Source: Pirellulales bacterium (GTDB lineage: Bacteria > Planctomycetota > Planctomycetia > Pirellulales > PALSA-1355). Taken from it: a DNA stretch of 64,000 bases. Below the pieces are notes generated by a model, which was not told the origin of the DNA, did not search any database, and worked only from the letters and a program-made list of their open reading frames with translations. Positions 7,399 through 16,087 of this stretch are shown here, piece after piece. Numbering within the stretch: the first letter of the stretch is position 1; each line of letters begins with the position of its first letter. Both the position numbers and the translations under genes were made by a program. The DNA lies in contig JALHMI010000021.1 of NCBI GenBank assembly GCA_022844125.1, positions 1 through 64,000 on the forward strand. Direction: 5' to 3'.

Positions 7399-8943
7399 AT
7401 GTCATTCGGTTCTAAGTTGGGTGCGCTGGTCAGGCTTGCCGCGTTGTTCGTCGCCATCATTTGCCTGGGCAGAGTGACCAGCGCCGCGGCCGAAGGCGTC
7501 ATCGACCTCGGTTCGCGGCGGGAGCTATTTGTCGATTCGCACCTTCTTGAGAAGCTTGACCGCGTACAGCTCCGGATGCATGAGCCGCGCGATGAAGGCG
7601 CGGTGATGATGTTCGACGAGCCGTGGGAAGGAATTCATTGCGGGTACTGCACGGTACTTGAAGACGAGACACTTGAAGACACGGCGGCGCCCGGCGGCAA
7701 GCGGTTTCGCGTGTACTATCGCGGGATGCCGGCGGATGTGAAGGATGGGACGAATGGCGAAGTGACGTGCGTGGCCGAGTCGAGCGACGGCGTGCACTGG
7801 ACGAAACCCAAGCTGGGTTTGTTCGAGGCGCGCGGCGGGAAAGAGAACAACGTGGTGTATGCCGGAGACGCACCGCTTTCGCACAACTTCAGCCCCCTGA
7901 TCGACACGCGGCCGGATTGCCCACCTCAGGAGCGCTACAAGGCGCTGGCCGGTCTGGACACGAGCGGGCTCGTGGCGTTCGTTTCGGCCGACGGCCTGCG
8001 GTGGCGAAGGCTGCGCGAGGTGCCGGTGATTCCGCGCAGCGCGTCGTTCAAGTTTGAGTGGATGTTCGATTCGCAGAACGTAGCGTTCTGGTCCGAGGCC
8101 GAGCAGAAGTACGTCGCCTATTACCGCGTGTACGACGGCGTGCGGCGGATCGCCCGATCCGAGAGCACGGACTTTGTGCACTGGAGCGACCCGGTGCTGA
8201 TGAACCAGGTGACTGGTGGAAAGCCCTCGCCGACGGAAGAACTGTACACGAATCAGACGCATCCGTACTTTAGAGCGCCGCAGATTTATGTGGCCATTGC
8301 GGCGAGGTTCGTGCCCAATCGGCAAGCGATCAGCGATGCGGAGGCGGCGGCGCTGCAGGTGGCGAGCGGCTATCACAAGGACCTTTCGGACGCGGTGCTG
8401 ATGACGACGCGCGGCGGCCATGTTTATGATCGGACGTTTTTGAGCTCGTTCATTCGGCCGGGAATCGGCGCGCGAAACTGGGTTTCGCGGACGAACTACC
8501 CGGCGCTGGGCATCATCCAGACGAGCCCGACCGAGATCAGCATCTATACGAACGCGGACAATGCCCAACCGACGGCGCACCTGCATCGGTACTCACTGCG
8601 GCTGGACGGGTTTGCTTCGGTGCAGGCGGATTACGACGGGGGCGAGATCGTCACTAAGCCACTCCGGTTCACGGGTGATCGGCTGGACCTGAACTTTTCG
8701 ACGTCGGCGGTGGGTTCGATTCGCGTGGAAATACAGGACGAGCACAGGCAGCCGGTGCCGGGCTTTGCGGCAGCGGATTGCGTGGAAGTGATCGGCAACG
8801 AGGTGGACCGGACGGTGCGGTGGAAGGCGGCCGGCGGAAAGGAAAGCAGCGACGTGAGCGGGCTGGCCGGGAAGGTGGTGCGGCTGCGCCTGGTGCTAAA
8901 GGACGCGGATCTTTATGCGCTCAAGTTTGCCGCGGCGGAGTGA
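7399..8943 (+). CDS. Secreted glycosidase-like beta-propeller protein
   Basis: The 514-residue protein begins with a signal peptide (MSFGSKLGALVRLAALFVAIICLG...AAAEG). The body has features of five-bladed propeller glycosidases related to GH43/GH32: RELFVDSHLLEKLDRVQLRMHEP, blade-like repeats with DGVHWTKPKLGLFE, SADGLRWRRL and STDFVHWSDP, and a C-terminal beta-sandwich module (FTGDRLDLNFSTSAVGSIRVEIQDE). Repeated D-G-x-x-W blade edges support the propeller. The family is abundant in planctomycetes and is thought to act on algal or other complex polysaccharides. Catalytic acids are not assigned and the substrate is unknown. It is transcribed alone. Confidence 0.78.
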   Translation: MSFGSKLGALVRLAALFVAIICLGRVTSAAAEGVIDLGSRRELFVDSHLLEKLDRVQLRMHEPRDEGAVMMFDEPWEGIHCGYCTVLEDETLEDTAAPGGKRFRVYYRGMPADVKDGTNGEVTCVAESSDGVHWTKPKLGLFEARGGKENNVVYAGDAPLSHNFSPLIDTRPDCPPQERYKALAGLDTSGLVAFVSADGLRWRRLREVPVIPRSASFKFEWMFDSQNVAFWSEAEQKYVAYYRVYDGVRRIARSESTDFVHWSDPVLMNQVTGGKPSPTEELYTNQTHPYFRAPQIYVAIAARFVPNRQAISDAEAAALQVASGYHKDLSDAVLMTTRGGHVYDRTFLSSFIRPGIGARNWVSRTNYPALGIIQTSPTEISIYTNADNAQPTAHLHRYSLRLDGFASVQADYDGGEIVTKPLRFTGDRLDLNFSTSAVGSIRVEIQDEHRQPVPGFAAADCVEVIGNEVDRTVRWKAAGGKESSDVSGLAGKVVRLRLVLKDADLYALKFAAAE

Positions 8944-9146
8944 CTCGGGCTCTTTCGAGAGAACAAGTATTGGGCGGCGGAACAGAGATTTCGGCCGATT
9001 GTGGGTCGAATCTGCTTGGCACGCCGTCATCTCGTGTTAGATTCAACGGCGCCGCCGGGCGGAGATTCGTCCCGCCAATCTGGGAGAGTCCGCGCGGCGC
9101 CCCGCTACTTCCCTGCTTCCAGGCACCGCTGTAAAGGGACCAACTC

Positions 9147-10172
9147 ATGGCTACGCATGCGCTCCGGGCTGCCTCGAGCCGCAGAGCTCGGCAGCACGTT
9201 CGACGCGGAGATCGAGACGCGGCCGCGAAACGCTCGCTGAAGACGCGACTTCGCTTTGAATCTCTCGAAAACCGGATCGTGTTGTCGACGACATCGCTAT
9301 CGTCGTCGGTCGCACTGCAGATGGTTCGCGACATGCAGGCCGCACTGGATGCGCGGCCGGCCGTGGAAGTGAGTTCGGCCACGCCGGCCAGCGCCACCCT
9401 GGAAAACACCGTGCGGGCGTTCGGATCGCGCTGCAACTACGAGTGGGTCGACGAGTCGCCGCACGGCTGCTATCGAGAGGACTGGTGTGAGCCCAAGTGC
9501 GATCCGGAGCCGCAGTGTGACTCGGTGGCGCAGTGTGATCCGGTGGCGCTTCGGCAGTCCGGGGGTGGGTGCGACCGGCCTTGCGAACCGCTGCCGCCCA
9601 GTGTGGCGAGTGCGGAGAACTGCGACTCGACGGCGCGGTGCGAGACCGACGCCTGGTGCGAGCCCAAGACAAGGTACGAGAAAGATCGCTACCGCGAAAC
9701 CAAGGAGTGGTGCGAGACGAAGCCGTCTTGCGATGAGGGGCCGTCCTGCGACTCGGTTCCGACCGTGGCATCGAGCAAGCGTCGTGAGTCGCGGTCGGCG
9801 TGTGAAGTCCAGCAGCAGTGCGACCCGTATCAGAATGGAGCGAAATCAGTGCGCGGCAAGGAGTACTGCGATCCGTGCGAAAACACCGACGTCCGCAAGC
9901 GAGGCGGGCGCGGCGAGGGCTGTGAAGTGCGGGGCTGCGAGAACCGGGACCGTTGCGAGCCGAAGCAGCGCCGTGACACGAAGCCCCGTTGCGACGACGA
10001 TGTGCCCGCCGGAGTCGCCAGTGAAAGCGTTGCGAAGCAAAGCCGCAGCGATCAGTCCGCGGCGAGCATCAGCGGGCAGCAAAGCGCTGATACCGCGCAG
10101 CGAGTCGCCCAGGCCGCGGAAAAGTGCTTTGGCGACACAAGGTTCATGAATCAGATCGCGCACTTGCTGTAG
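9147..10172 (+). CDS. Cys-acidic repeat secreted protein with planctomycete N-terminal motif
   Basis: The N-terminus is basic and contains LRFESLENRIVLSTT (about 35-50). This resembles the LExLExRxLL motif found at the start of many large planctomycete extracellular proteins. From about residue 95 to 280 the protein contains 23 cysteines, about 20 of them immediately followed by Asp or Glu (CEPKCDPEPQCDSVAQCDP), spaced irregularly every 4-15 residues. The C-terminal 60 residues lack this pattern and end in an amphipathic helix. A GGGA ribosome site precedes the ATG. No family is recognised. A disulfide-linked or metal-binding surface protein is inferred. Confidence 0.7.
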   Translation: MATHALRAASSRRARQHVRRGDRDAAAKRSLKTRLRFESLENRIVLSTTSLSSSVALQMVRDMQAALDARPAVEVSSATPASATLENTVRAFGSRCNYEWVDESPHGCYREDWCEPKCDPEPQCDSVAQCDPVALRQSGGGCDRPCEPLPPSVASAENCDSTARCETDAWCEPKTRYEKDRYRETKEWCETKPSCDEGPSCDSVPTVASSKRRESRSACEVQQQCDPYQNGAKSVRGKEYCDPCENTDVRKRGGRGEGCEVRGCENRDRCEPKQRRDTKPRCDDDVPAGVASESVAKQSRSDQSAASISGQQSADTAQRVAQAAEKCFGDTRFMNQIAHLL

Positions 10173-10337
10173 CGCGCGAGGGCAGGAAGTCGCTGGAATG
10201 TGTTGATAGTCTAAGCAGCAGGCACGGCTAACAGACGAAGTTGGTTCCGTGGAGCACGACAGCACCATGCCAGGCCGCTTTGTGCGAAGCCCCGCTTGCG
10301 GCGCCCACCGACGACGGCAGCAGCCGTTTTGTCGCGG

Positions 10338-11366
10338 TTAGCGGCTGCTCGGCTGAAGTTCGGCCAAGAGCGACTCGGCGCCGGGCGTAGACTCAAACGC
10401 GTGAAGTCCAAATCGAGTGGAGAGCTCTTCGCAGACCTTCAGTCCGCGCACGCTGTTCCCTTTGGGATCGAGCGCCGGAGAGAAGATGCCGATTCCGGCG
10501 ACCCCTGGCAGCACGGCCACGATGCCGCCTCCGACACCGCTTTTGGCGGGAATGCCCACGCGATATGCCCATTCGCCAGCATAGTCGTACATGCCACAGG
10601 TGAGCATAACGCTCAGCAAGTCTTTGACGTACCGGGCTTCGATTGCTCGTTCGCCGGTGATCGGGTTGACGCCGCCGTTGGCAAGCGTCGCTCCCATGAC
10701 GGCCAGATCATGGCAATTGACCTGAATCGAGCACTGCTGGAAGTACAATTCGAGCGAATCCTCGATGCGCTCACCGACCATGCCGAAGTTGAGCATTAAA
10801 TGGCCGATCGCGCGATTGCGATGTCCGGTCAACCGCTCCGACATGAAGACGGTGTTGTCGAGATGTACCTGTCGACCACAGTAGCGGCCGAACATCGCGA
10901 TCATTCGCGACACGCGTTCGGGAAAGTCGCGTCCCTTGATCAGATCGGCGGTGGCGATGGCGCCGGAGTTCACCATGGGGTTGAAGGGGCGGTTCGAGCT
11001 TTCGTCCAGGACAATCGCGTTGAACGCCTCGCCGGTGGGCTCGACGCCCACTCTGCGCATCACGTCATCGCGACCGTGGTCTTCGAGTGCCAGGCCGAAG
11101 ACGAACGGCTTGGAGATGGACTGGATCGTGAACATCTGCCGAAAGTCGCCGACCTCCACGAACTGACCATGCCGGGTAACGATGGATATGCCGAACCAAC
11201 GCGGGTCGGCCTTAGCCAGCTCGGGGATGTAGTCAGCCACCTTGCCGTCCAGCGTCGGCAGAAACTTTTCGTGTAGCTCTCGCAGTATGCCTCGCACCGG
11301 CGAGACCGCCGACTTCATCTTGTTCAGCAGCGCGTCGAGCTCATTCCCGCTCGTCTGGTGTGACAT
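10338..11366 (-). CDS. glsA: Glutaminase (serine-dependent beta-lactamase fold)
   Basis: This enzyme hydrolyses L-glutamine to glutamate and ammonia. The 342-residue sequence carries the glutaminase catalytic S-x-x-K pair in FTIQSISKPFVF (Ser83, Lys86). Other conserved blocks are NRPFNPMVNSGAIA, the Tyr/Asn-containing substrate-site segments, and AGEWAYRVGIPAKSGVGGGIVAVLPG. The length is slightly above the usual 305-330 because of short N- and C-terminal extensions. It is the last gene of a tight minus-strand group (FHA protein, ParA-like ATPase, glutaminase; gaps of 36 and 22 bp), so co-transcription is likely. The assignment is secure; the reason for the linkage is not evident. Confidence 0.95.
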   Translation of the reverse strand: MSHQTSGNELDALLNKMKSAVSPVRGILRELHEKFLPTLDGKVADYIPELAKADPRWFGISIVTRHGQFVEVGDFRQMFTIQSISKPFVFGLALEDHGRDDVMRRVGVEPTGEAFNAIVLDESSNRPFNPMVNSGAIATADLIKGRDFPERVSRMIAMFGRYCGRQVHLDNTVFMSERLTGHRNRAIGHLMLNFGMVGERIEDSLELYFQQCSIQVNCHDLAVMGATLANGGVNPITGERAIEARYVKDLLSVMLTCGMYDYAGEWAYRVGIPAKSGVGGGIVAVLPGVAGIGIFSPALDPKGNSVRGLKVCEELSTRFGLHAFESTPGAESLLAELQPSSR

Positions 11367-11388
11367 CTTGCTTACAACGCTCCCTTCA

Positions 11389-12183
11389 TCACGCTTTCAG
11401 GCGATCGGCAATCGCGAGCAACCCGCGCGTAAACGGGTGCTCGCTGTAGCGATTGCTAAAGATGGCGCTGCTGGCCACGTTCACGATCTCTTCGTTGAAC
11501 GGCAGCACGCCGGCGACCTCGGCTTCGTACAACTGCGTCACTTTCTCGCGCAGGGCCTGACGATCCATTCCACCTGGCACTTTGTTGACGATCATCAACA
11601 TTTCCTTCACGTTCAGGCGACGTGCCAGTTCCGCCGTGACGGCGGTGCCTTGAAAGTCCTGATTGTCCGGCCGCATTACCAGCAAGAGCACGTCGGACAC
11701 CGCAATCGAGAGCAGGGTCTCTTCATTGACTCCGGGATGGGTATCAATGAAGAGATAGTCCAAACGCAAGTCTCGAATCAGCTCTTGAAAGCCGTCGTTC
11801 AGAAGGCCGACATCATATCCTTCGTTGAGGATGCGCCCGATAGCGCCACTATCGACGCTCGACGGCACGACGAATAATCGTGCCGAGCTGCCATCAGGAT
11901 CAGCGATCACGGTTTCCGTCACGTCGTACGCGGCTTGCTCAATTCTGGCCAAGCCCCACAGATAGTCATTGAGAGTGTACCTGGCGCGTTTCGGATCGAG
12001 CTGAAACAGCACGTGTACGCCGGGCGATTGAATGTCCGTGTCGACGATGGCTACTCGATGACCGAGCTTGGCAATGATGACCGCCAGGTTCGCGGTCACA
12101 TTCGACTTTCCAGTGCCGCCGCGAAATGAATGGACGGAGATGATCTTGGCCACGAGCGTTTTCTCTGGTGATTCGTTGTTCAA
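11389..12183 (-). CDS. ParA/MinD-family ATPase
   Basis: The 264-residue protein has the deviant Walker A motif FRGGTGKSNVT (residues 20-30) with the signature lysine, switch I VDTDIQSPG, and switch II/Walker B LDYLFIDTHPGVNEET. These define the SIMIBI MinD/ParA ATPases that position cargo or regulate assembly. The C-terminal part (LMIVNKVPGGMDRQALREKV) resembles MinD-like/septum-site proteins. No ParB or MinC partner is adjacent. The neighbours are an FHA-domain protein upstream and glutaminase downstream, so a role in plasmid-style partition is unlikely. Cargo positioning or a signalling switch linked to the FHA protein is possible but inferred. Confidence 0.88.
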   Translation of the reverse strand: MNNESPEKTLVAKIISVHSFRGGTGKSNVTANLAVIIAKLGHRVAIVDTDIQSPGVHVLFQLDPKRARYTLNDYLWGLARIEQAAYDVTETVIADPDGSSARLFVVPSSVDSGAIGRILNEGYDVGLLNDGFQELIRDLRLDYLFIDTHPGVNEETLLSIAVSDVLLLVMRPDNQDFQGTAVTAELARRLNVKEMLMIVNKVPGGMDRQALREKVTQLYEAEVAGVLPFNEEIVNVASSAIFSNRYSEHPFTRGLLAIADRLKA

Positions 12184-12219
12184 TCAGGGTTTGCCCGGCC
12201 AGGTCGAGCCTTGCAAAAT

Positions 12220-12945
12220 TTACCGCTCGCCGAGCGGAGGCTGACGCTTCTTCCGGAGGCTCGCGGCTCTTTCCAGGAGTTGACGAAAGTTGTCGTCCCC
12301 GGCAATCTGCTGCACCTGCTCAGCAGCCTCTCGCTTGTCGAACCCCAGGGCGGACAGGTCGACGCAGTCGAATTCGATGGTGCTGCAGGCCGTCTCCGCT
12401 TCCAACCCCCCGCTATCGTCAACTTCGAGGAACTCCAACTGGGGACCGCCCGGACCAAGTTGAAACACAGCTCCGTGCGACAGGGTCGTTGTCGGCCGAA
12501 TCAGTAGTTTGTCGTGCTGAAACACCCCGTGCCGACCATGTGAGGCGAGTTGCCAGGCGCCATTCTCAAATCGCAGCTCCGCATGCAGGCGAGACACGCG
12601 GGGGTCGGTGATCACCACGTCCCCGCTGTCGAGCCGGCCGATACGAACCAGCGACTGCTGCTCGAAGTACCACGTTTGAAGAGCATGCCCTTGAGTGGCG
12701 TGCAAAAGTCGGAGCGAGATGGCCGGCGGAAAGGCTGATCGACTGTCATCGTGTGTCACAGGAAATACCCATTTGCCGAATGGAGCGGCCGCCGACGCCT
12801 GGAAGTCGCTGGGCGCGGCGAAAGTAACGAGACGTGACCGCCCGCCGAGAGTGCGACATTGCTGACATCGATGCACGGCACTTTCGGCTCCGATCGAACC
12901 GCGCACGAAATCAGGCATGCCGCAGAGCAAATTTCGTACCGGCAT
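12220..12945 (-). CDS. FHA-domain protein with N-terminal Cys motif
   Basis: Start chosen at MPVRNLLCGM (12945); the 105 residues upstream in frame look non-coding. An FHA domain spans about residues 90-170: SLVRIGRLDSGDVVITDPRVSRLHAELRF contains the GRxxxxDVxxxDxxVSRxHA core that binds phosphothreonine peptides. The N-terminus has Cys8 and a C-x-x-C pair (Cys27/30), reminiscent of a degenerate zinc ribbon. A C-terminal helical segment (KREAAEQVQQIAGDDNFRQLLERAASLRK) may mediate oligomerisation. It is probably the first gene of the FHA-ParA-glutaminase operon. The expected partner is a Ser/Thr kinase substrate; which one is unknown. Confidence 0.8.
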   Translation of the reverse strand: MPVRNLLCGMPDFVRGSIGAESAVHRCQQCRTLGGRSRLVTFAAPSDFQASAAAPFGKWVFPVTHDDSRSAFPPAISLRLLHATQGHALQTWYFEQQSLVRIGRLDSGDVVITDPRVSRLHAELRFENGAWQLASHGRHGVFQHDKLLIRPTTTLSHGAVFQLGPGGPQLEFLEVDDSGGLEAETACSTIEFDCVDLSALGFDKREAAEQVQQIAGDDNFRQLLERAASLRKKRQPPLGER

Positions 12946-13334
12946 CCGCGAGTACCACCGAAATGTCCCCAAGTCTTTATCCGGCAACGATCCGGCGATC
13001 CCTACCTCGCTCCGCCTGGGGCTAAACGGAAGCAGAGCCTGCCCTATTCCTGGGCAGCAACATGCCCCGCCACATCGCGGCCCGGAGCGCTCGGCTTGGG
13101 AACCGCGACGAGCAACTGGCCCAGACTGACCTGCGTCTGCGGGGGAAGAAAAAAGTAGCCCGAAGCACGGGCGAAGGACGTCGTGTCGTTTTCGCGCGAT
13201 GCTTTGACAGACGCACGCTTCCACAGGGAGCCTGCCGGCAACTCGCGTGGAGCGTGACACAGGGTGTTTAGGGCAGCAGGGAGCTGCGGCATCCCGGCGG
13301 GAGGGTAGGCGGAGGGGTTCAGGCGTTGCGTTAG
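12946..13334. other. 390-bp intergenic region with a TAGCCCGAAGC-family repeat
   Basis: No gene is seen. At 13156-13194 the plus strand reads TAGCCCGAAGCAC(G)GGCGAA followed by a GTCGTGTCG segment, about 40 bp closely matching the repeat at 19292-19330. The right-hand arm (GCTTCGGGCTA) present there is missing here, so this copy is half a palindrome. Confidence 0.55.
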
Positions 13335-13874
13335 CTAATGCTGCTTGCTGACTGCGAATGCGCGAAGGACTGCTTGGATGTCCTGACGTGTTACGCGGTC
13401 TGCCTGAGCAGCAGTGATGACCACCGGTTGCGATTTCTTTTGCACCTTGATGGTAACGGCCGGCAAGTCCTCAAGTTGCGGCTCCTGAACGCTCCACGCT
13501 TCGACGCACGACCAGGGAATGAACATTCGCTGCCACCCCAGATGGACGCGGATTCCATGGCGATCGATGCGCATGGCAGCCATGAAATCGCCCAAGGCGC
13601 GATAAAGCATCGCCACGCCGCCCAGGGTGAGCAAGCTGCCGGTCAGCGCGATTTGGACGACCAGGTTGGGCGTGGACGACATCTGCGTCAGCAGGAATAC
13701 ACCGGCAGCGATCAGGGCAGCTCCTTGCAGAACGAGCCCCAGTCCGGCCGTCCAAAGTTTGCGTCCGAACCAGAACGGGTGTGCAACCGTGATGTCGACA
13801 TACTTCGCGGCGGGTAGCATCTCCTGGCCGCGATTGCCAAACGGCAGTGCCAGGTCGGTTGAGTCAATCATCAC
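13335..13874 (-). CDS. Membrane protein with PH-like cytoplasmic domain
   Basis: The 179-residue protein has two adjacent transmembrane helices (LWTAGLGLVLQGAALIAAGVFLL and VVQIALTGSLLTLGGVAMLY). They are followed by a beta-rich stretch (MRIDRHGIRVHLGWQRMFIPWSCVEAWSVQEPQ...PAVTIKV) and a C-terminal helix (TRQDIQAVLRAFAV). This arrangement is that of bacterial PH-domain membrane proteins of the YdbS/bPH type, in which I/RxDxxGI...W..I.W..V is typical. The role is unknown. It is a single gene, with about 100 bp separating it from the SulP transporter upstream on the same strand. Confidence 0.65.
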   Translation of the reverse strand: MMIDSTDLALPFGNRGQEMLPAAKYVDITVAHPFWFGRKLWTAGLGLVLQGAALIAAGVFLLTQMSSTPNLVVQIALTGSLLTLGGVAMLYRALGDFMAAMRIDRHGIRVHLGWQRMFIPWSCVEAWSVQEPQLEDLPAVTIKVQKKSQPVVITAAQADRVTRQDIQAVLRAFAVSKQH

Positions 13875-13975
13875 GGTCTCCTAAGTTTGACACTTCTGCC
13901 CGAGGGCGGGCAGAGAAGTTTTGTGGCTCGGTGTGGGAAACGACGGGCAGGGCCATGCGAACGCGGCGGGCGACG

Positions 13976-15673
13976 TTAGCAGACGGCCGCCAGCTCCTCC
14001 GTCGCCAGGTGAGTGCAGGAGGGATGCGCGGACATCCGCTTCATGCGATCAAGACCGACGATCTCGAGGGGCACGTTGTTGTGCGAGAATTCTTCGACGA
14101 CTTGCAGCAAATTCTCGCACGAGGTGTGATCGATCACGCCGACCCGGGCATTCAGGTGCACAAAGACCGCCGTTGCCTCGGCTGGGACCTGGTCGAGTTC
14201 TTTGCTGATTCTCATCGTGTTGAAACACACGAGTGGTTTGTCCAGATAAAGGTGATACTCCGATCCCAGCAGAGCGCGCTCGTAGACCGGGTTGCGGAAG
14301 AAGTCGAGCATGGAGCGGGCCAGCGGCGGACGCATGGCGGGGGCGGACTTAGTCATGGCCCGACGGTAGAGAAACATGTTGAGCGCGAACTTGGCGACGA
14401 CGCCGATGATGATGCCCCAAAGCAGATCCGTGAGAAGCGTGGCGACGACCGTCAGTGTGAAGATGCTCAACTGCTCCTTGCCGATATGCGCGACGTGCTT
14501 CCACACGAGCGGCTCGCACATTTTCCAGCCGGTGTAGATCAGGACTGCGGCCAGCAAGCCCTTGGGGATCATGTTGATCCATTCGCGCCCGACCATCAGG
14601 TAAAGAATCAGGCAAATGGCATTGGTGAAGTTGGCCCACAGGGTGCGACCGCCGGAAGCGACGTTGACCTTACTTTTGACGCCGCCAGGAATAATGGTCA
14701 GGCCGCCGGCGAGGCTCGAGGCGATGTTCGCCACGCCCATCGCCAACAGCACGCGATTGGGGCTGGACTTGCGGTGATACGGATCAATCCGGTCCACGGC
14801 CATCGCCGTGGCCAGGGACTCAACACCGTCGATCATGGTCAGGGTGATCACGCCCAGGATGGCGGCGTACCACAGATCCTGCCGGGAAAATAGCTCGCTG
14901 AAGTGCGGAGTGTGCAGGCCATGGAACGGATCCTTGGGCAAGTTGATCAGGAAGTTGCTTCCGACGCTGCTGAGGTGGAAGAGCTGGCCCAGAATCACGC
15001 CAAACACGACGGCGAACAACTGCGGCGGAATGATCTTCAGCAGGCGAACGTTCTTGAAGTTGCCCAGTACAAACAGCACGACCAGCGAAGACATCGAGAC
15101 CGCGAACACGGGCACGGTCATGCCCGTGGCGTACGTTGGCAGCTCGCCCAGGAAATCGACAAACTCGTGCGCGTGCACCTTGCCGGTGTAGCCGAAGAAC
15201 ATCGGCAATTGTTTGACGATGATGAGCAGCCCGATCGAAGCCAGCATGCCTTCGACGACGCTGACGGGAATAATTGATGCGAAGCGGGCAAGTTTTAACA
15301 AGCTGAGAATGATCTGCAGGACGCCCACCATGCAGATCACGACCAGCAGAAACGGATAGCCCGCCCCCACATGATCGGCATCACCAGCTCCGCCGAGGGC
15401 GACCATCAGCGCGAGGAGAGCCGGGGCCAGTCCGGCGGCCGGCCCGGCAATCGTGACGTAGGCGCCTCCGAGCAGCGGGAACACCAGCCCGGCGATGATC
15501 GCCGAGATGAGACCGTAAATCGGCGGCACGCCTGAGGCAATTGCAATTCCCGACGACAAGGGAAGTGAAACCAGCGACACCACGATGCCGGACACGATGT
15601 CGTGGCGAATGTGCTTTAGTCCGGCCAGCCCGTTGGCGGGCGCTTCCGGACGAACTCGCACGGCGATGCTCAT
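13976..15673 (-). CDS. SulP-family anion transporter with STAS-like tail
   Basis: Start at MSIAVRVRPEAP (15673); the frame upstream is low-quality. The 565-residue protein shows the SulP core: HIRHDIVSGIVVSLVSLPLSSGIAIASGVPPIYGLISAIIAGL (TM1-2), GPAAGLAPALLALMV, a DGVESLATAMAVDRIDPYHRKSSPN block and GGLTIIPGGVKSKVNVASGGRT. Around 11-14 membrane helices are apparent. The last 100 residues (FVHLNARVGVIDHTSCENLLQVV) look like a STAS domain. SulP proteins move sulfate, bicarbonate or other anions across the inner membrane. The substrate is not determinable here. A nearby carbonic anhydrase, which would suggest bicarbonate, is absent. Confidence 0.9.
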   Translation of the reverse strand: MSIAVRVRPEAPANGLAGLKHIRHDIVSGIVVSLVSLPLSSGIAIASGVPPIYGLISAIIAGLVFPLLGGAYVTIAGPAAGLAPALLALMVALGGAGDADHVGAGYPFLLVVICMVGVLQIILSLLKLARFASIIPVSVVEGMLASIGLLIIVKQLPMFFGYTGKVHAHEFVDFLGELPTYATGMTVPVFAVSMSSLVVLFVLGNFKNVRLLKIIPPQLFAVVFGVILGQLFHLSSVGSNFLINLPKDPFHGLHTPHFSELFSRQDLWYAAILGVITLTMIDGVESLATAMAVDRIDPYHRKSSPNRVLLAMGVANIASSLAGGLTIIPGGVKSKVNVASGGRTLWANFTNAICLILYLMVGREWINMIPKGLLAAVLIYTGWKMCEPLVWKHVAHIGKEQLSIFTLTVVATLLTDLLWGIIIGVVAKFALNMFLYRRAMTKSAPAMRPPLARSMLDFFRNPVYERALLGSEYHLYLDKPLVCFNTMRISKELDQVPAEATAVFVHLNARVGVIDHTSCENLLQVVEEFSHNNVPLEIVGLDRMKRMSAHPSCTHLATEELAAVC

Positions 15674-16087
15674 TCCAAGGGGTTCCCGATGTCGAAAGAT
15701 TGAGGGCGAGACTGCGTTTGCTGAGCGAAGACCTAGGCAAAGGCCATACCGCTTTCGTGCGCAGGCGCTCATGAGGCGCGCCCAAAGCGGAGCGGGCAGC
15801 GGGTCCAACTACGCGATGGCCCTGCAATTAGCGACGTTGCGGCATCGCCGAACTAGCGTAAAGAAAGTGCGCACGCAGGTGCTCAAGCAGGCTCAACTAG
15901 TGACACGCGGGCCAGAAGTTTATCAATTTCATGAACAGAAGCTGTTCACTCGCGCCCGGCGGCCTAACGCGTTCGTAAGTTACTCTGCGTGAAGCTGACG
16001 AGATCGTAATCCGCCGGCGCTGAGACGAGATATCGCTTTTCGAACCGAACGACTAGGCTGAAGCACGGAGTTCAACTACAGCGTTGG
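15674..16087. other. 414-bp divergent intergenic region
   Basis: The region lies between the start of the SulP gene (minus) and the start of the histidine kinase gene (plus), so it must hold both promoters. No gene, strong hairpin or clear sigma-54 or sigma-70 consensus was recognised by eye. Confidence 0.5.

Noticed and set aside
9018-9034. Second sigma-54 promoter (TTGGCACG)
   Set aside because: The -24 box is good but the -12 element reads TCATC instead of TTGCW.
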